NCBI GenBank assembly: GCA_015178975.1
Contig: WHVD01000025.1
Coordinates: 62,001 to 126,000, forward strand
Direction of reading: 5' to 3'
Source: Hysterangium stoloniferum
Lineage: Eukaryota; Basidiomycota; Agaricomycetes; Hysterangiales; Hysterangiaceae
Length of the DNA: 64,000 bases
The position numbers were made by a program, and so were the translations under genes. The notes below the pieces were generated by a model. It saw only the letters and a program-made list of their open reading frames with translations. It had not been told where the DNA came from and did not search any database. Shown here one piece after another: positions 11,398 through 22,119 of the stretch. Position 1 is the stretch's first letter; every line of letters begins with the position of its first letter.

Positions 11398-12860
11398 GAT
11401 CTGGGCTGGACCATACTTTCCCTATGAAGAAAAACATTTTATTCAACTATCTAATACCAAATTCTGACTACACAGCTGCAAGGGTGTCAACATTCATGAC
11501 TTTGCAAAACACTGTCTAAAACTTCTCACACACTGAGCATTGCAAATCCAGTTAAATAGAAGGTAACTCGAACTTCGAGTAGTCGAGTCCCTTGGAAAGG
11601 CAAAATGCTTGCACCTTCATGGAGGATACCCTGGTCTTCCCACCGAGGCAAGTTATGCTCAAGCATCATGGCCAACTACTTTACTTGGAGCCTGTCAACA
11701 TGAAGTGTGGCTCTTACTACGCTTCTCGAGTTTCAAGGGATAAGGCCATTGCTGCCACAAAGGATTACAGGACTAGATACCCATCCATACCTGAAACAGT
11801 AGCAGATTGGCTAGGTTGGTACCATGGCATCATATCAGCACATGATTTATTCACTTAGCCTGGAACTCTTGACGAGGTAACAAAGTTGATCCCAAAGTGG
11901 TCAAACAAGGTGATGTTCTTCCGAGAAAAGGGAATAGCAGGTATCAAGATGGAACTGTTCACTCTGCTCACTGATTTACTTTGTGTGCATGATGATCTGC
12001 TACAGATTATGCACGTGTTACTTGGAGGGCACCACATCGTGCCAAGGGTCGATACAGATTTCATATACATTCAAGTGTTGAAGGAATCCATATACAGTAA
12101 ACCCTCGAATGTGTGTTTCGCCTACTTCACTCTTAGGTCAAGATTGATGCACAACCTGGAGAGATGTACAAGATGATGGTGAAATTGCTCAGTGGGTTTG
12201 ATGAGCCAGAACGAACACATTCATCCTCCAGCTCTGGTCCCTTTCACGGAGAATGTCCTGGGATCCATGCCAGATCGACCGCCAAAAAAGGACGGTTGTA
12301 TTTTTTGAATTTGTCTACAGAAAATATCACAGTCAAAGTCATCTCCAGTTCCCCATCATCCTCAGGTCGAGATTCACAGTGTCCTGATGAATCTCGCCAT
12401 CCATCACCTATCCTTGAATGATTGGGATTGCGATAGAGGCTTGGGAACTGGGGAGCAGAAATCAGATGATGGTTTTGATGATAGAAGAGGCACAGGACAG
12501 AACTCACCAATGGTAAAGCCATCCATCTTGCAGAGCTCGACAAAAGCTTTCCCATGGAGATACTACTGGGAATTTGTCGACATAAACCCCTAATCCCAGA
12601 ATGGGAGGCACTGACAAAGTTTCTGCAAATGGAGGGCAATCATGGACACACCACACTGGACACCCCTTGATGGACCAAGCCAAGGACAGATATGTACATT
12701 CCCATTTGACCCGGGACGCTCTCTCAAAAATTATGTATGGGGGACGATTGTTATGTTGCAAGATTGTTCTGGAACAACTATATCACAACAGGGGGGCAGT
12801 ATAGGGGGTATAGGAGAAGGCACATATGGATCGTCACCTACAGCCAGCAAGAGTGCACAA
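11398..12860 (+). other. Interior of element A: unrecognised ORFs
   Basis: Two short open stretches at 11592-11858 and 11886-12176 have ordinary amino-acid composition (for example PETVADWLGWYHGI, and DLLCVHDDLLQIMHVLLGGH). They may be one former protein, but I recognise no family. Further pieces lie at 12164-12640. The segment around 12755-12830 (GGAACAACTATATCACAACA ... GTATAGGGGGTATAGG) is repeated at about 14968-15020 on the far side of the arrays, so the interior contains an internal duplication. Confidence 0.5.
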
Positions 12861-12861
12861 A

Positions 12862-13560
12862 CGACTGTGTCACCAGTCTCGCCGATGAAACAGTCGAGAG
12901 CTGGGTGCAGTGCATGAGCATGTAGCTGCATAGGTGCAGGTGTATGGGTGTGCAGTGTGTGGATGTGGGTGTGCAGTGTATGGATGTGGGTGTGCAGTGC
13001 ATGGATGTGGGCATGGGTGTTCAGCCTGTGGATGTGGGTGTGGCAGCATACACATGACTATGTCACCAGTCTCACCGATGAAACGGTCAAGAGCTGGGTG
13101 CAGTGCATGGATGTGGGCACAACAGTGCAGGCATGTGGGTGCATAAGTGCCGGCATATGAATGTGGCACATGGATGTGGGCACACCACATGGGTGCGCAA
13201 GTGTGCAAGTGCGAGTGCACCATGCAGATATGCAAGTGCGCCGCACAGATACACAAATGTGCTGCACAGATACGCAAATGCACCGTGCAGATACGCAAAT
13301 GTGCCACACAGATACGCAAATGTGCCACACAGATATGCAAATGTGCTGTGCAGATACACAAATGCACCACGCAGATATGCAAATGCACCGCGCAGGTATG
13401 CAAGTGTGCCATGTGGGTGCACTGTGTAGGCACGGGCATATGAGTATGGCACGAGGATGTGGTGCCCACGTGCAGTGCATGGATGCAGGTGCGACAGCAT
13501 AGGTGTGTGGGTGCATAAGTGCCGGTGTATGAGTGTGGGGCGTGGATGTGGGCACATCAC
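12862..13560 (+). repeat. 21-bp and larger tandem repeats
   Basis: Nine 21-bp units (CAGATACGCAAATGTGCCAC type) run from 13225 to 13413. About three more units of another 21-bp type (GTGCAGTGTATGGATGTGG) lie near 12950-13010. A longer segment starting TGTCACCAGTCTC occurs near 12868 and 13060. A third one (GTGGGTGCATAAGTGCCGG) occurs near 13136 and 13507. The long ORFs on both strands here simply follow the repeat, because 21 is a multiple of three. Confidence 0.9.
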
Positions 13561-13733
13561 ATGGGTGTGCAAGCACACTGCGTGAGTGTGCCACATGGCT
13601 GCAATTCAAGGGCGTGAAATGCAAGTGTACAAGTGCAGTGTGTGGGCAGAGTTTGAAACTGCATGGGTGTGGCTTGAAGATATGCTGCATGGGTGTGCAG
13701 GTGTGCCAAGTGCAGCAGGGGTGTGGTTCGAGG

Positions 13734-14170
13734 GTGCGCTGTGCAGCAGTTCAAGGGTGTGCTGCACAGCAGTTCAAGGGTGTGCTGCACAGCAGTTCAA
13801 GGGTGTGCTGCACAGCAGTTCAAGGGTGTGCTGCACAGCAGTTCAAGGGTGTGCTGCACAGCAGTTCAAGGGTGTGCTGCACAGCAGTTCAAGGGTGTGC
13901 TGCACAGCAGTTCAAGGGTGTGCTGCACAGCAGTTCAAGGGTGTGCTGCACAGCAGTTCAAGGGTGTGCTGCACAGCAGTTCAAGGGTGTGCTGCACAGC
14001 AGTTCAAGGGTGTGCTGCACAGCAGTTCAAGGGTGTGCTGCACAGCAGTTCAAGGGTGTGCTGCACAGCAGTTCAAGGGTGTGCTGCACAGCAGTTCAAG
14101 GGTGTGCTGCACAGCAGTTCAAGGGTGCACTGCATGGCAGTTCAAGGGTGTGCTGCACGGTGGTTCAAAG
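13734..14170 (+). repeat. 23-bp minisatellite, 19 units
   Basis: Exactly 437 bases, 19 x 23. The unit starts GTGTGCTGCACAG and ends CAGTTCAAGG. Units 2-17 (13757-14124) read as identical. The first and the last two units carry substitutions, as expected for array edges. As 23 is not a multiple of three and the unit has no stop in any frame, all three + frames are open through it. The three overlapping ORFs are therefore artefacts. Confidence 0.97.
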
Positions 14171-15573
14171 GTGTGCAAGTCAGTGTGTGGATGGCATCAC
14201 CAAGCAAGGTAACACCAGAGAGGTGGACATACCTTACCCAGTCTTTCCAAACAATGAGGATATGAGGTCAACAGTCGAGCACGAAACAGACTAAAGGACT
14301 GACCTCCAAAACCTGTGGACACATGTGGGTGTAGGGCTGTGTCACCCCACGATGAAACAATCACACTGTCTTGACTTTCAACATCACCTACTCTTAGCCT
14401 TCCCCTCTGCTAAAGCTTCACACTGAAATAGTCAAAGCTTTGCTTTTCTGACCTTTGCAATTTACAGGTTCAGTGCACACTGTTCAACAAGGTCCTTCCT
14501 CATGGTTAAAGCCTTGCACTGAAATAGTTGGGGCTTTGCCTTTCTTGACCTTCGTGACCTTCAGGCTCGGCATGTGACACTTTCTGATGAGGCATTCACA
14601 GATTTGGGTTCAGTGTGCGACACCTTGCAACACTGTGCCCTGACAACTTCTCACCAACACACATGGACCCTTTCCCCTCCACCCCTCCACTTTACCTTTG
14701 TCGGTGGTCAACTAGCTGCAAAAGGTTCAATAACTCGCAGGGCAACACCTAGATCAGATACATCTGGACAGAACTATGTGACCCAACCTCAATGCCGTAT
14801 TTGGGTCCATCATCACAATTGTACTGAACTCAGTCAATTTTGTGATTTTTTTCTTTTTCCTCCAGACTCGCCCACCTACTTGAAGCATTACTGGACACTT
14901 TGGGCTAGACCTTTCGGGAACACAGACTGCAACCTAACTGTGCACGACAATGGTTAATTTGCGAGATTGCTGTGGAACAACAATATCACAAATGGGGGGT
15001 GGTATAGGGGGTATAGGGTATACATCCTGGCCAGGAAGGCTCACAGCATCACGTATGCTGCTAGGTCCCATAGACTAGCAGCATGGAAAGATCCTAATCC
15101 CGAGTCTTACACTATCTGGCCACAGTGGAGCATCATAAACCTCCTCCAGTATTCATTTAAGGAGGAGGTGATTCTGATGGACTCTAATGATAGCTTACCT
15201 TCCTAACCCCAAGATGCACTGCTCAACGAGTTACATGACAGTCTGTCCGCCTACAGGACATCTACTATGAGGAATACCTCGTGTCCTGAAAGGAGACAAT
15301 GTGGCAGTGTCTAGAAGGCTATCAAGTAATGCATTTGCTGTTTGAGGATTGGAGGAGTGCCCAACTAGGGACTGGAAGGAAAAGAATGGATCCATTTTTT
15401 TTCCCCCCTTTCCACATCAATATCTTCCCTCACCACCCCTAACCCACCAACCTCTCTTTGAATACTGGGGTCTTGGCACCTTGCAGTTCGGGGTCTCCAC
15501 ACAAGACACCTGGAGGGCATCCCCGAAACTTTCCAGAACTTCGTATAGTACATCCCTTCGAACTGGGAGGCAC
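14171..15573 (+). other. Interior of element A, 3' part
   Basis: Short ORFs at 14574-14957 and 14967-15206, the latter starting in the duplicated GTATAGGGGGTATAGGG segment. None is recognised. Two similar segments (AAAGCTTCACACTGAAATAG near 14412 and AAGCCTTGCACTGAAATAG near 14510) form a short direct repeat. The stretch ends in CTTCGAACTGGGAGGCAC, which resembles CTTCGACCTGGGGGGGCAC before LTR B copy 4. This suggests that A and B elements share a 3' interior end. Confidence 0.5.
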
Positions 15574-16622
15574 TGTGAGGAGTATGCTTTGACCACAGTT
15601 TCATTGTGGTAAAACACTCCTTTTATTTTATTTATATTTTACACATTTTATTCATATTTTTCTATCCTTTTTATTCTTCAAATATTGCACCATTTCATTA
15701 ATTCAAAGCTTTGTGTATACTTGCGGGTGCACTCGGCACCAAATGAAACAGAGACACACTTTTACCCAAGCACCACCACTCATAAGACACAAACTAGGTC
15801 TACAGCGAGCAATGATCAGGGTAATGTGTCAGCTACCACATGGGTAGCATTATCTGAGCTAGCTGTGAAGAGTGGTGGAAGTTCTAACTGTTCTATATAT
15901 GAAGAATATCAACCGTTTAGGTACGACACGTAGATGTATTGACTGTCTAAGTCTAATACAGACTGAACAGGTATTGACTACTTATGTAGTTCAATACGAT
16001 TGAGTGAAGTAGCTATCTAAAGTAAAGTAGAGAGCTAAAATGAATAAAGGGAATCGACTGTTAAGTGTGATTCCGAATGACTGCTCGAGTGTAGAAAAGA
16101 GTAATGGGAGAGTCAAATAGTAGAGTAGCGCAGATGTAGTCTGTGCGGATTGAGATATAGATGGAGTTTCAACTGGTACAGTGTGAAACTCTGATTGTGT
16201 GGATAGTTAAAGCCCATCTGTGATGGTTGAGATGATATCCCAATCACAACTTACAGGACACTAACTGGGTGTCTGGGTAAGTCGTGGTTGCGGGGTAAAA
16301 CATTTCTGAGTTCTAATTACGGGTGCTAGAATACATAAGTCTGGCATGTATGCGCCCACAAGAGTCGATGTACTGCATACATAGGTCGTCGAACTAAATA
16401 TGAGTGTATAATAAAATAGAGAGAAAGAAGAAATAATAATGGGAATATAGTATGGGCTCATCCAGACTATATTTCCTGAGTGTATTTCGCCATACCTCTC
16501 ACACTAGTGAACACTTCTGGCCTTGAACTATAACAGTCGAGGCCTTTACTTGAATCATCCTTCTTCCCATTCTACTCATTTCTTCGTATATAGAACAGAC
16601 AGAACTTCCACCACTCTTCACA
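15574..16622 (+). repeat. 3' LTR of element A, split by LTR B
   Basis: TGTGAGGAGTATGC at 15574 to CTTCACA at 16622, interrupted at 15864-16503 by a reverse LTR B. The sequence resumes exactly where LTR A copies 1 and 2 are continuous. Confidence 0.9.
15864..16503 (-). mobile_element. Solo LTR, family B (copy 2), inside LTR A
   Basis: 640 bp in reverse orientation. Flanks CTAGC and CTAGT form a 5-bp target duplication with one later change. The uninterrupted site (GAGCTAGTGAAC) survives in the 5' LTR of element A, so this insertion came after element A. Confidence 0.95.
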
Positions 16623-16627
16623 CCCCT

Positions 16628-18068
16628 CAAAGCGGACACAGCAGGAATGGAGGAGAATGGAAGGAAACAACAACCCTTCAACCATCGCTTCCCCCCTGGG
16701 CCATAAATGGATGGATTTCACTGAGACAGATTGCAGTGATGGGGGCACACCATGTGTTCGGAGTGTAGGACAGAAAAGCAGGAAAGGAAAAGACAGGGTC
16801 ACCTTCTATGATTGGGACAGAGTACAGAGGATCAAGCTACAAAGCATTGCATTGCGACGTGGGGATGGAGTTGCACTACCTCCCAGACTGCCTTCCCAAC
16901 ATGGGCCCCAGGAATGAACCTACTGGATGGGGCCCATTGATTTCTCATCCAATCTGGAAGATGACTGATCGTGCTACCCTGCCTACAACAACAAGTACCT
17001 CGGCGCTGATTGCCACAAGGGTTTTTTACTTCCTGACAACATTCACTCCTTCATGAGTGACCCTAACCAACGACAAAAACTCCCAACTTCCGTCAGAGTT
17101 TGGAGGGGGGATCATCCAGCTGACCCTGCGATGCCATCCAGCTCCACTCACCTCTCTCCACCTCCACCTGTTTCGTCCACACCCCCACTGCAGTGCTTTG
17201 CACCCTTTTCAGAGCTGCCAGGAAGTCTTGAACCATCCACCAACCTGCCTTCTCTTCCCCCTATACTGTTACCCCTCCCCTCCGCAGGACCTTCCCCCAT
17301 ACCACTGCCCTCACCCACACCCAGGCCCTCTCCAGCACCGCGGCCAACCCCACCCCCCCACATGTCACCTGACCCCCTTGTTGCCACCTGCTCTACCCTG
17401 GTGCCATTGTTCCCTGTGGTGTCAGACACTTCCCTTGTTCCCCTGCCAGCGCAGAGTCCACCACCCATCTCTCCCTGCTCACCTTGCATTTCCCTGGGGA
17501 GCCCCATTCATCAACCCAATATTACATTGATGGATGTTGATCACCCTATCCAGGAAGTCCTCGCGGCACCTCCCTCAGTCATGGAGGAAGTCCTTGAGGC
17601 ACCTCCCTCAGTCATGGATGTTTTCGAGGAACCCCCCCCCCCCCACCATGGAGGTCTTCAGGGAACCTCCCCCAGCCATGGAAGTCTTCGAGGAGCCTCC
17701 CCCCTTAAGCGAAAAGGTGAAGGGGAAGTGGAAGGCTGATGTTCAGACCCATGAGCCCCTTGCCATTGACCCCTTCCCGGCCAGCCCTGTTTGCAGCCCC
17801 CCATCACAGCCGCCCTCTCCCCCTCACTCTCGGGACACAGCTGACTTGGCTCATTTCTTACAGGCAGGATGGATGTGTGTGTCCATTAACTACCCCTCTG
17901 ACATTTTCACTGTGGGATGCATGTTAACACGACTGTGGCCAACCTTGCATCACTCCCTTCTTAAAGGGCATATCCAAGGGTATAGTGGGTCTCTCATGCT
18001 GTCGGACTGCATGAGTATGCTTTACTTATGCATCAATGACCCTGAGGAACAGCTGCATTTAGCAGAGG
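16628..18068 (+). pseudogene. Proline-rich repeat ORF, segment 2
   Basis: Continuation of the ORF cut by element A. About 16658-17050 encodes an ordinary-composition part (GHKWMDFTETD, DRVTFYDWDR). 17053-17739 encodes a strongly Pro/Ser/His-rich region, with PPSVM/EEVLEAPPS-like repeats near 17560-17690 and a poly-C run at 17631-17643. 17740-18068 ends in LCINDPEEQLHLAEV just before LTR B copy 3. An inverted homologous copy occupies 1-658. No family is recognised, and it looks broken in a few places. Confidence 0.5.
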
Positions 18069-18705
18069 TGTGAGAGGTACGGTGAAATACACTCAGGAAA
18101 TATAGTCGGATGAGCTCTTACTACATATATTCCCTTTATTATTTCTGTTTTCTCTCTATTTTATTATACATCTATAATTAGTTCGACGACCTATGTATGC
18201 AGTACATCGACTCTTGTGGGTGCATACACGCCAGACTTATGTATTCTAGCACCTGTAGTTAAAACTCAGACACTTTTACACCATAACCACGACTTACCCA
18301 GACACCTGTTAGTGTCCTGTAAGTTGTGATTGGTGTATCATCTCGACCGTCACAGACGGGCTTTAGCTATCTACTCAATCGGAGTTTCGAACTGTACCAG
18401 TCGAAACTCAATCCTTATCTCAACCCACGTGGACTACATCCACGCTACTCTATTATTCGACTCTCTAGTTACTCTACTTTACACTCGAGCAGTCGTCCAG
18501 AATCGCACTTAACAGTCGATTCTACTTATTCATTCTAGCTCTCTACTTTACTCTAGATAGCTACTTCTCTCTATTGTATTGAACTAAGTAGTCAATACAC
18601 GTCCAGTCTGTATTAGACTTAGACAGTCAATACATCTTAGTGTTGTACCTAAACGGTCGATATTCTTCGTATATAGAACAGTTAGAACTTCCACCACTCT
18701 TCACA
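18069..18705 (+). mobile_element. Solo LTR, family B (copy 3)
   Basis: 637 bp, TGTGAGAGGTACGG to TCTTCACA. Flanks AGAGG and GGAGG are a 5-bp duplication with one mismatch. It is inserted in the proline-rich ORF. Confidence 0.9.
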
Positions 18706-19216
18706 GGAGGATATCAAATGGTTGAGCTCTCCATGGTTCAGTCCCTGCTCATTGACTCCACTTGTGTCCTTCCTGAGCATGCACCGATCCACTCAGCTGT
18801 GGACCTAGTCGACCTGTTGGAGCATCTGTTGTCAGATTCCGACACCCTGGGAGGACTTCCCTCTGGTGGAGATGCAAGCTGCACACCACTTCCCACTCCT
18901 GCCCCACCATCACTACACCCCCGGCCTCCTCTCATCACCCGCATTACTGACCCTCCGCTGATCACATTCGTTCCATCATTTGAATGCACCAAAAGGCCTA
19001 CGGTCATTGGGTCTCTTCAATCCAGAAACTGGATGGGTTGACTTCTGCCAATGATGTTTTGAAGCGGGAAGACATTGCCCTTTCCTTTTGCACCAAGTGT
19101 CTCGCCTGGGGAAACACTATCCTGCACCTCGGAGGTTCTTCACAGGATGCATGGGGAGGAGTTCCAAGCATCCTTCGACACCTTCTTTGACATAGCTCTT
19201 CGACCTGGGGGGGCAC
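18706..19216 (+). pseudogene. Proline-rich repeat ORF, segment 3, and polypurine tract
   Basis: The coding-like reading continues after the solo LTR (HSAVDLVDLLEHLL, then Pro-rich PTPAPPSLHPRPPL, about 18710-19040). It ends at CGACCTGGGGGGGCAC, a polypurine-tract-like sequence directly abutting LTR B copy 4. This makes it likely that the ORF sits inside an LTR element. Protein family unknown. Confidence 0.5.
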
Positions 19217-19796
19217 TGTGAGAGGTACAGCGAAATATACTCAGGAAATATAGTCTGGATGAGCTCATACTATACATTCCATTATTATTTTTACTTTCTC
19301 TCTATTTTATTATACACATAATTAGTTCGACAACCTATGTATTTGGTACATCGACTCTTGTGGGCGCATACACACCAGACTTATGTATTCTAATGCCCAT
19401 AGTTAGAACTCAGACACTTTTTACTCCACAACCACAACTTACCCAGACACCAGCTAGTGTCCTGTAAGTTGTGATTGCATCTTGACCATCACAGATGGGC
19501 TTTAACTATCTGCACCATCAGAGTTTCGAACTATGTATATTAGTCAAAACTCAACCTTTATCTCAATCCATGCGGATGTTATTTGACTCTCACGTTATTC
19601 TCTTCTACGCTCGAGTAGTCATTCAGAATCATACTTTACAGTCAATTCTCCTTATTCGTTTTAGCTCTCTATTCTACTTTAGATAGCTATTCCACTTGAC
19701 CGTATTGAACTAAATAGTCAATACATCTTCATGTCATACCTAAACAGTCGATATTCTTCGTATATAGAACAGTTAGAACTTCCACCACCCTTCACA
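19217..19796 (+). mobile_element. LTR, family B (copy 4), probable 3' LTR
   Basis: 580 bp, TGTGAGAGGTACAGCG to CCCTTCACA, slightly shorter than its relatives. It is preceded by a polypurine tract and followed by CACTG. Copy 1 at 8892 is preceded by TACTG plus one base, so the two may be the ends of one composite element. Confidence 0.8.
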
Positions 19797-20331
19797 CACT
19801 GGGAAGCCAGGAACAAGTGGGCCGGCGATAGTAATGGGTGCTGCAGACTCATCACAGAGGAGCGGACTTAAATGTTGCCCAAGCTCAGCACCAAGGAAGT
19901 GGGTGTGGCGGTGTGTAGGCTTGAAGCGGCATGAATGTTAATGCACACCAGCATAAAATCGAGTGAAGCTGAGTGGGTCTTGGATCACTAGCTGGGGTGA
20001 GCATGGCAAAAAGAGCTTGGAGCACTGCCAGTTGTTGTTACTTCTGTGAGTAAATGGGCCACCCATCGAAGCCAGTAGTGGAATGTGCTGTATCGGAAGT
20101 ATTGTGTGGTCAATGAAGTGGCCCACTGGTGGTCTTTCTCCTTCGAGTTCAGAGGTTCAGCAGTCATGAAATAAAAAGAACTGTCACAGATGCTGCAAGC
20201 ATCCTGTGAGATGGGAGACAAAGGAACAGAGATGAAGAGAAGGGGAAAAGTGTTAGTAAACAATAGGGGAGATTGTCACACGAAGTGACATTGGGTGAGA
20301 CCTATGATCACTATTACATTTGTCTGATCCA
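19797..20331. other. No gene recognised
   Basis: About 535 bases. Reverse-strand ORFs of up to 91 codons (19988-20263) show no motif I recognise. Sequence character resembles element interior more than host gene. Confidence 0.4.
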
Positions 20332-20595
20332 AAGCTGTAATTAAGGCCAAGGAAGGGTATACCAAGTACTAATTTAGTATATAGGGTTTATAAAATACAG
20401 GCAACAAAACTGTTCAGATGTACAAGCTTCATTAATCCTATTATTGGACATATGACATCATGGTTATGTAATCGACATTTAGTGATCTTAGAGCATCCAT
20501 CATAATTTATTCAGAATTCTTAGAATTTATTTTGAGCTAATGCTAAAGGATCTTTTCAAGACAAAGAAATATCTGAACAGTTTTGTTGCCTACTG
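20332..20595 (+). mobile_element. Tc1-type 3' end fragment (copy 4)
   Basis: Matches the last ~260 bp of the Tc1 element at 31150-33741, from the final transposase codons (KAKEGYTKY then stop) to the terminal repeat TTTTGTTGCCTACTG, followed by TA. An internal inverted copy of the terminal repeat (GGCAACAAAACTGTTCAGAT) lies near 20400. The 5' part is missing. Confidence 0.88.
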
Positions 20596-20597
20596 TA

Positions 20598-20714
20598 AGT
20601 GCATGTAATTGAAAATTTACTTAATCAAAAAGAATAGTAGAAAAATGAGTGAAAAATATAAAGAGTATAATATGGTTGAATGGTTACATTCCCCAGAGAG
20701 GGGTACCTTTCACA
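20598..20714 (-). mobile_element. LTR fragment, group C
   Basis: Reverse complement of an LTR start (TGTGAAAGGTACCCCTCTC...), cut on the left at the end of the Tc1 fragment. Confidence 0.7.
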
Positions 20715-21189
20715 GGGATAGGTCCAATGAAGTGGGATGAAGATAAGGATGGTTTTCAGAAAAGAATAGAAATGTGCATGGAGATACTGGTAGTGATGAG
20801 CATGTTCAAGTAACGAGGTTTGAGCTTCAACTGCAAAGTATGAAGCCAAGAGTGATGTGTGAAGTCTTAACTTGTAGCTATTTGAGATGGCTGAGATGAT
20901 ATCCCAATCACAGCTTGCAGAACACTTCAAAAGGGTGTCTTGGGCAAGTCATGGTTATGGGGTGAAAGTGTCTGAGTTCCAAGTTATGCCCACTAGTGTA
21001 CACAAGACTACAGCATGTATGCACCCATAAGAGTCTATATACCCACAGGTGTACATAGATCTTTGAACTAACACAAATGCATATAGATGAAGAATACTTT
21101 AGTTAGAAAATAGTAGAAAATAAGAGAAAAATCTAAGAAATATAATATAATGGAATGGTTATATTTCCCAAAGAGGGGTACCTCTCACA
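20715..21189 (-). mobile_element. LTR fragment, group C (second)
   Basis: Runs to the reverse complement of TGTGAGAGGTACCTCTTTG at 21189. Its left end lacks an LTR terminus. The interior matches about 2050-2300 and shares with families B and D the segment CCAATCACAGCTTGCAG / TTGAGATGGCTGAGATGAT. Confidence 0.7.
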
Positions 21190-21570
21190 CAGAGGAGACT
21201 GAATATCAGACACCCCACTATCAAGGTCAATAGATTAATGCTCATACTTTCATGTAATATGAGTTTAGTGAAGGCAGTGAACCAGACACTCAAGAATCTC
21301 ATATTTTGTCTCTAAATAGACCAACAATCTGATTAGCTCAGAAGTACAAAGCAGAGTGAATGTGTGAGGAAGCTATGTTTCAGAAGCAGCTAAAAGAACA
21401 CTCAGATAATGACCCAGGCAGAATTATAAAGAGACTTAGAGGAATAATAAACCCTAACCCTAATCCCTATAAAAAGGTTTTCTGTATATAATATTCACTT
21501 TTAAGTGTATATAACACACAATATAGAGCATTTTACACAGTATTTGACAATTTTTAGAGCCTCTGTCATC
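21190..21570. other. No gene recognised
   Basis: AT-rich. Contains a short ACCCTAACCCTAATCCCTA run (21451-21469) resembling two to three telomere repeats, too short to mean much. Confidence 0.4.
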
Positions 21571-22114
21571 TGTTAAGTGCCGTGTCGGGAACTTATTATG
21601 GAACTATTGGAAAGTCACCGGGAAATCGGGAACTATCGGATAGGGTCAGGACATCGGCTTCAGCTTATGTGCTGCACCTCTACGCAAACGCTCAAAGTCC
21701 TTTATTTCAGAAGTGAGACTTACGATGGAAGATACGGATATTCAGAGTTCCGAAGAGTTCCGAATATCGAGCGTACAGAAAGATGAGAGAAGGAATAAGA
21801 AACTAAGTCGATATCAGATCTAAGGTAAAGTACAAATTCACGGAAACTAATATAAGTCTACTCGTTATTGTACTACAAACTAAGACCATAATAAGATGGA
21901 AACAGAAGTGTTCTTAAAACGGAAATACAATAAGACATATTAGGGAGACAATATTCCAAAACGGGAATACAACAAACAAACAAGTGAATACTTGTCAACG
22001 GACAAATTACCAAATACGGAACAAGGGAAGAATGCGGATGATATGGTAACTATAATGTTCCATAGTTGGAGATCGGAAGTCGGATATTGAAACATCCGGG
22101 AACGGGTCATAACA
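21571..22114 (-). mobile_element. Solo LTR, family I
   Basis: 544 bp, TGTTAAGTGCCG to GGGTCATAACA, with perfect TCATC duplications (21566-21570, 22115-22119). Carries the CGGCTTCAGCTTATGTGCTGC segment of the G/H/I group. Orientation inferred from the TGTTATGACC start shared with LTR H. Confidence 0.92.
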
Positions 22115-22119
22115 TCATC

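Larger units (their letters stand above)
11060..16622 (+). mobile_element. LTR element A, no recognisable pol, with minisatellites
   Basis: Both ends carry LTR A (11060-~11397, 3' part not matched; 15574-16622 with a nested LTR B). A perfect 5-bp target duplication CCCCT lies at 11055-11059 and 16623-16627. A polypurine-like tract (CTGGGAGGCAC) directly precedes the 3' LTR. The ~4.2-kb interior shows no protease, reverse transcriptase, RNase H or integrase motifs. It holds unrecognised ORFs and two tandem-repeat arrays, so it resembles a large non-autonomous (LARD-like) element. It is inserted in the proline-rich ORF. Confidence 0.85.

Noticed and set aside
12870-13690. Long reverse-strand His/Cys/Ala repeat ORFs (up to 210 codons)
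   Set aside because: They follow the 21-bp and CA/TG-rich repeats and have no start context, motif or splice support.
13225-14170. CRISPR-like array
   Set aside because: The units are contiguous, without spacers, and the genome is clearly eukaryotic. These are minisatellites.
13533-14294. Three overlapping long + strand ORFs (up to 253 codons) of Cys/Ala/Gln/Ser repeats
   Set aside because: They are a product of the stop-free 23-bp unit, whose length cycles through all frames. Open reading is guaranteed and is no evidence for coding.
16623-16627. Reading the 15574-16622 LTR as a solo insertion
   Set aside because: Its left flank (GGCAC, polypurine-like) does not match its right flank CCCCT, but CCCCT does match the left flank of the LTR at 11060. 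The two LTRs therefore end one element.
17148-17507. Reverse-strand Gly/Glu-rich ORF (119 codons)
   Set aside because: It is the antisense shadow of the Pro/Ser-rich forward reading.
21451-21469. CCCTAA-type telomere repeat
   Set aside because: Only two to three imperfect units in AT-rich DNA, between solo LTRs. This is not enough for an interstitial telomere.
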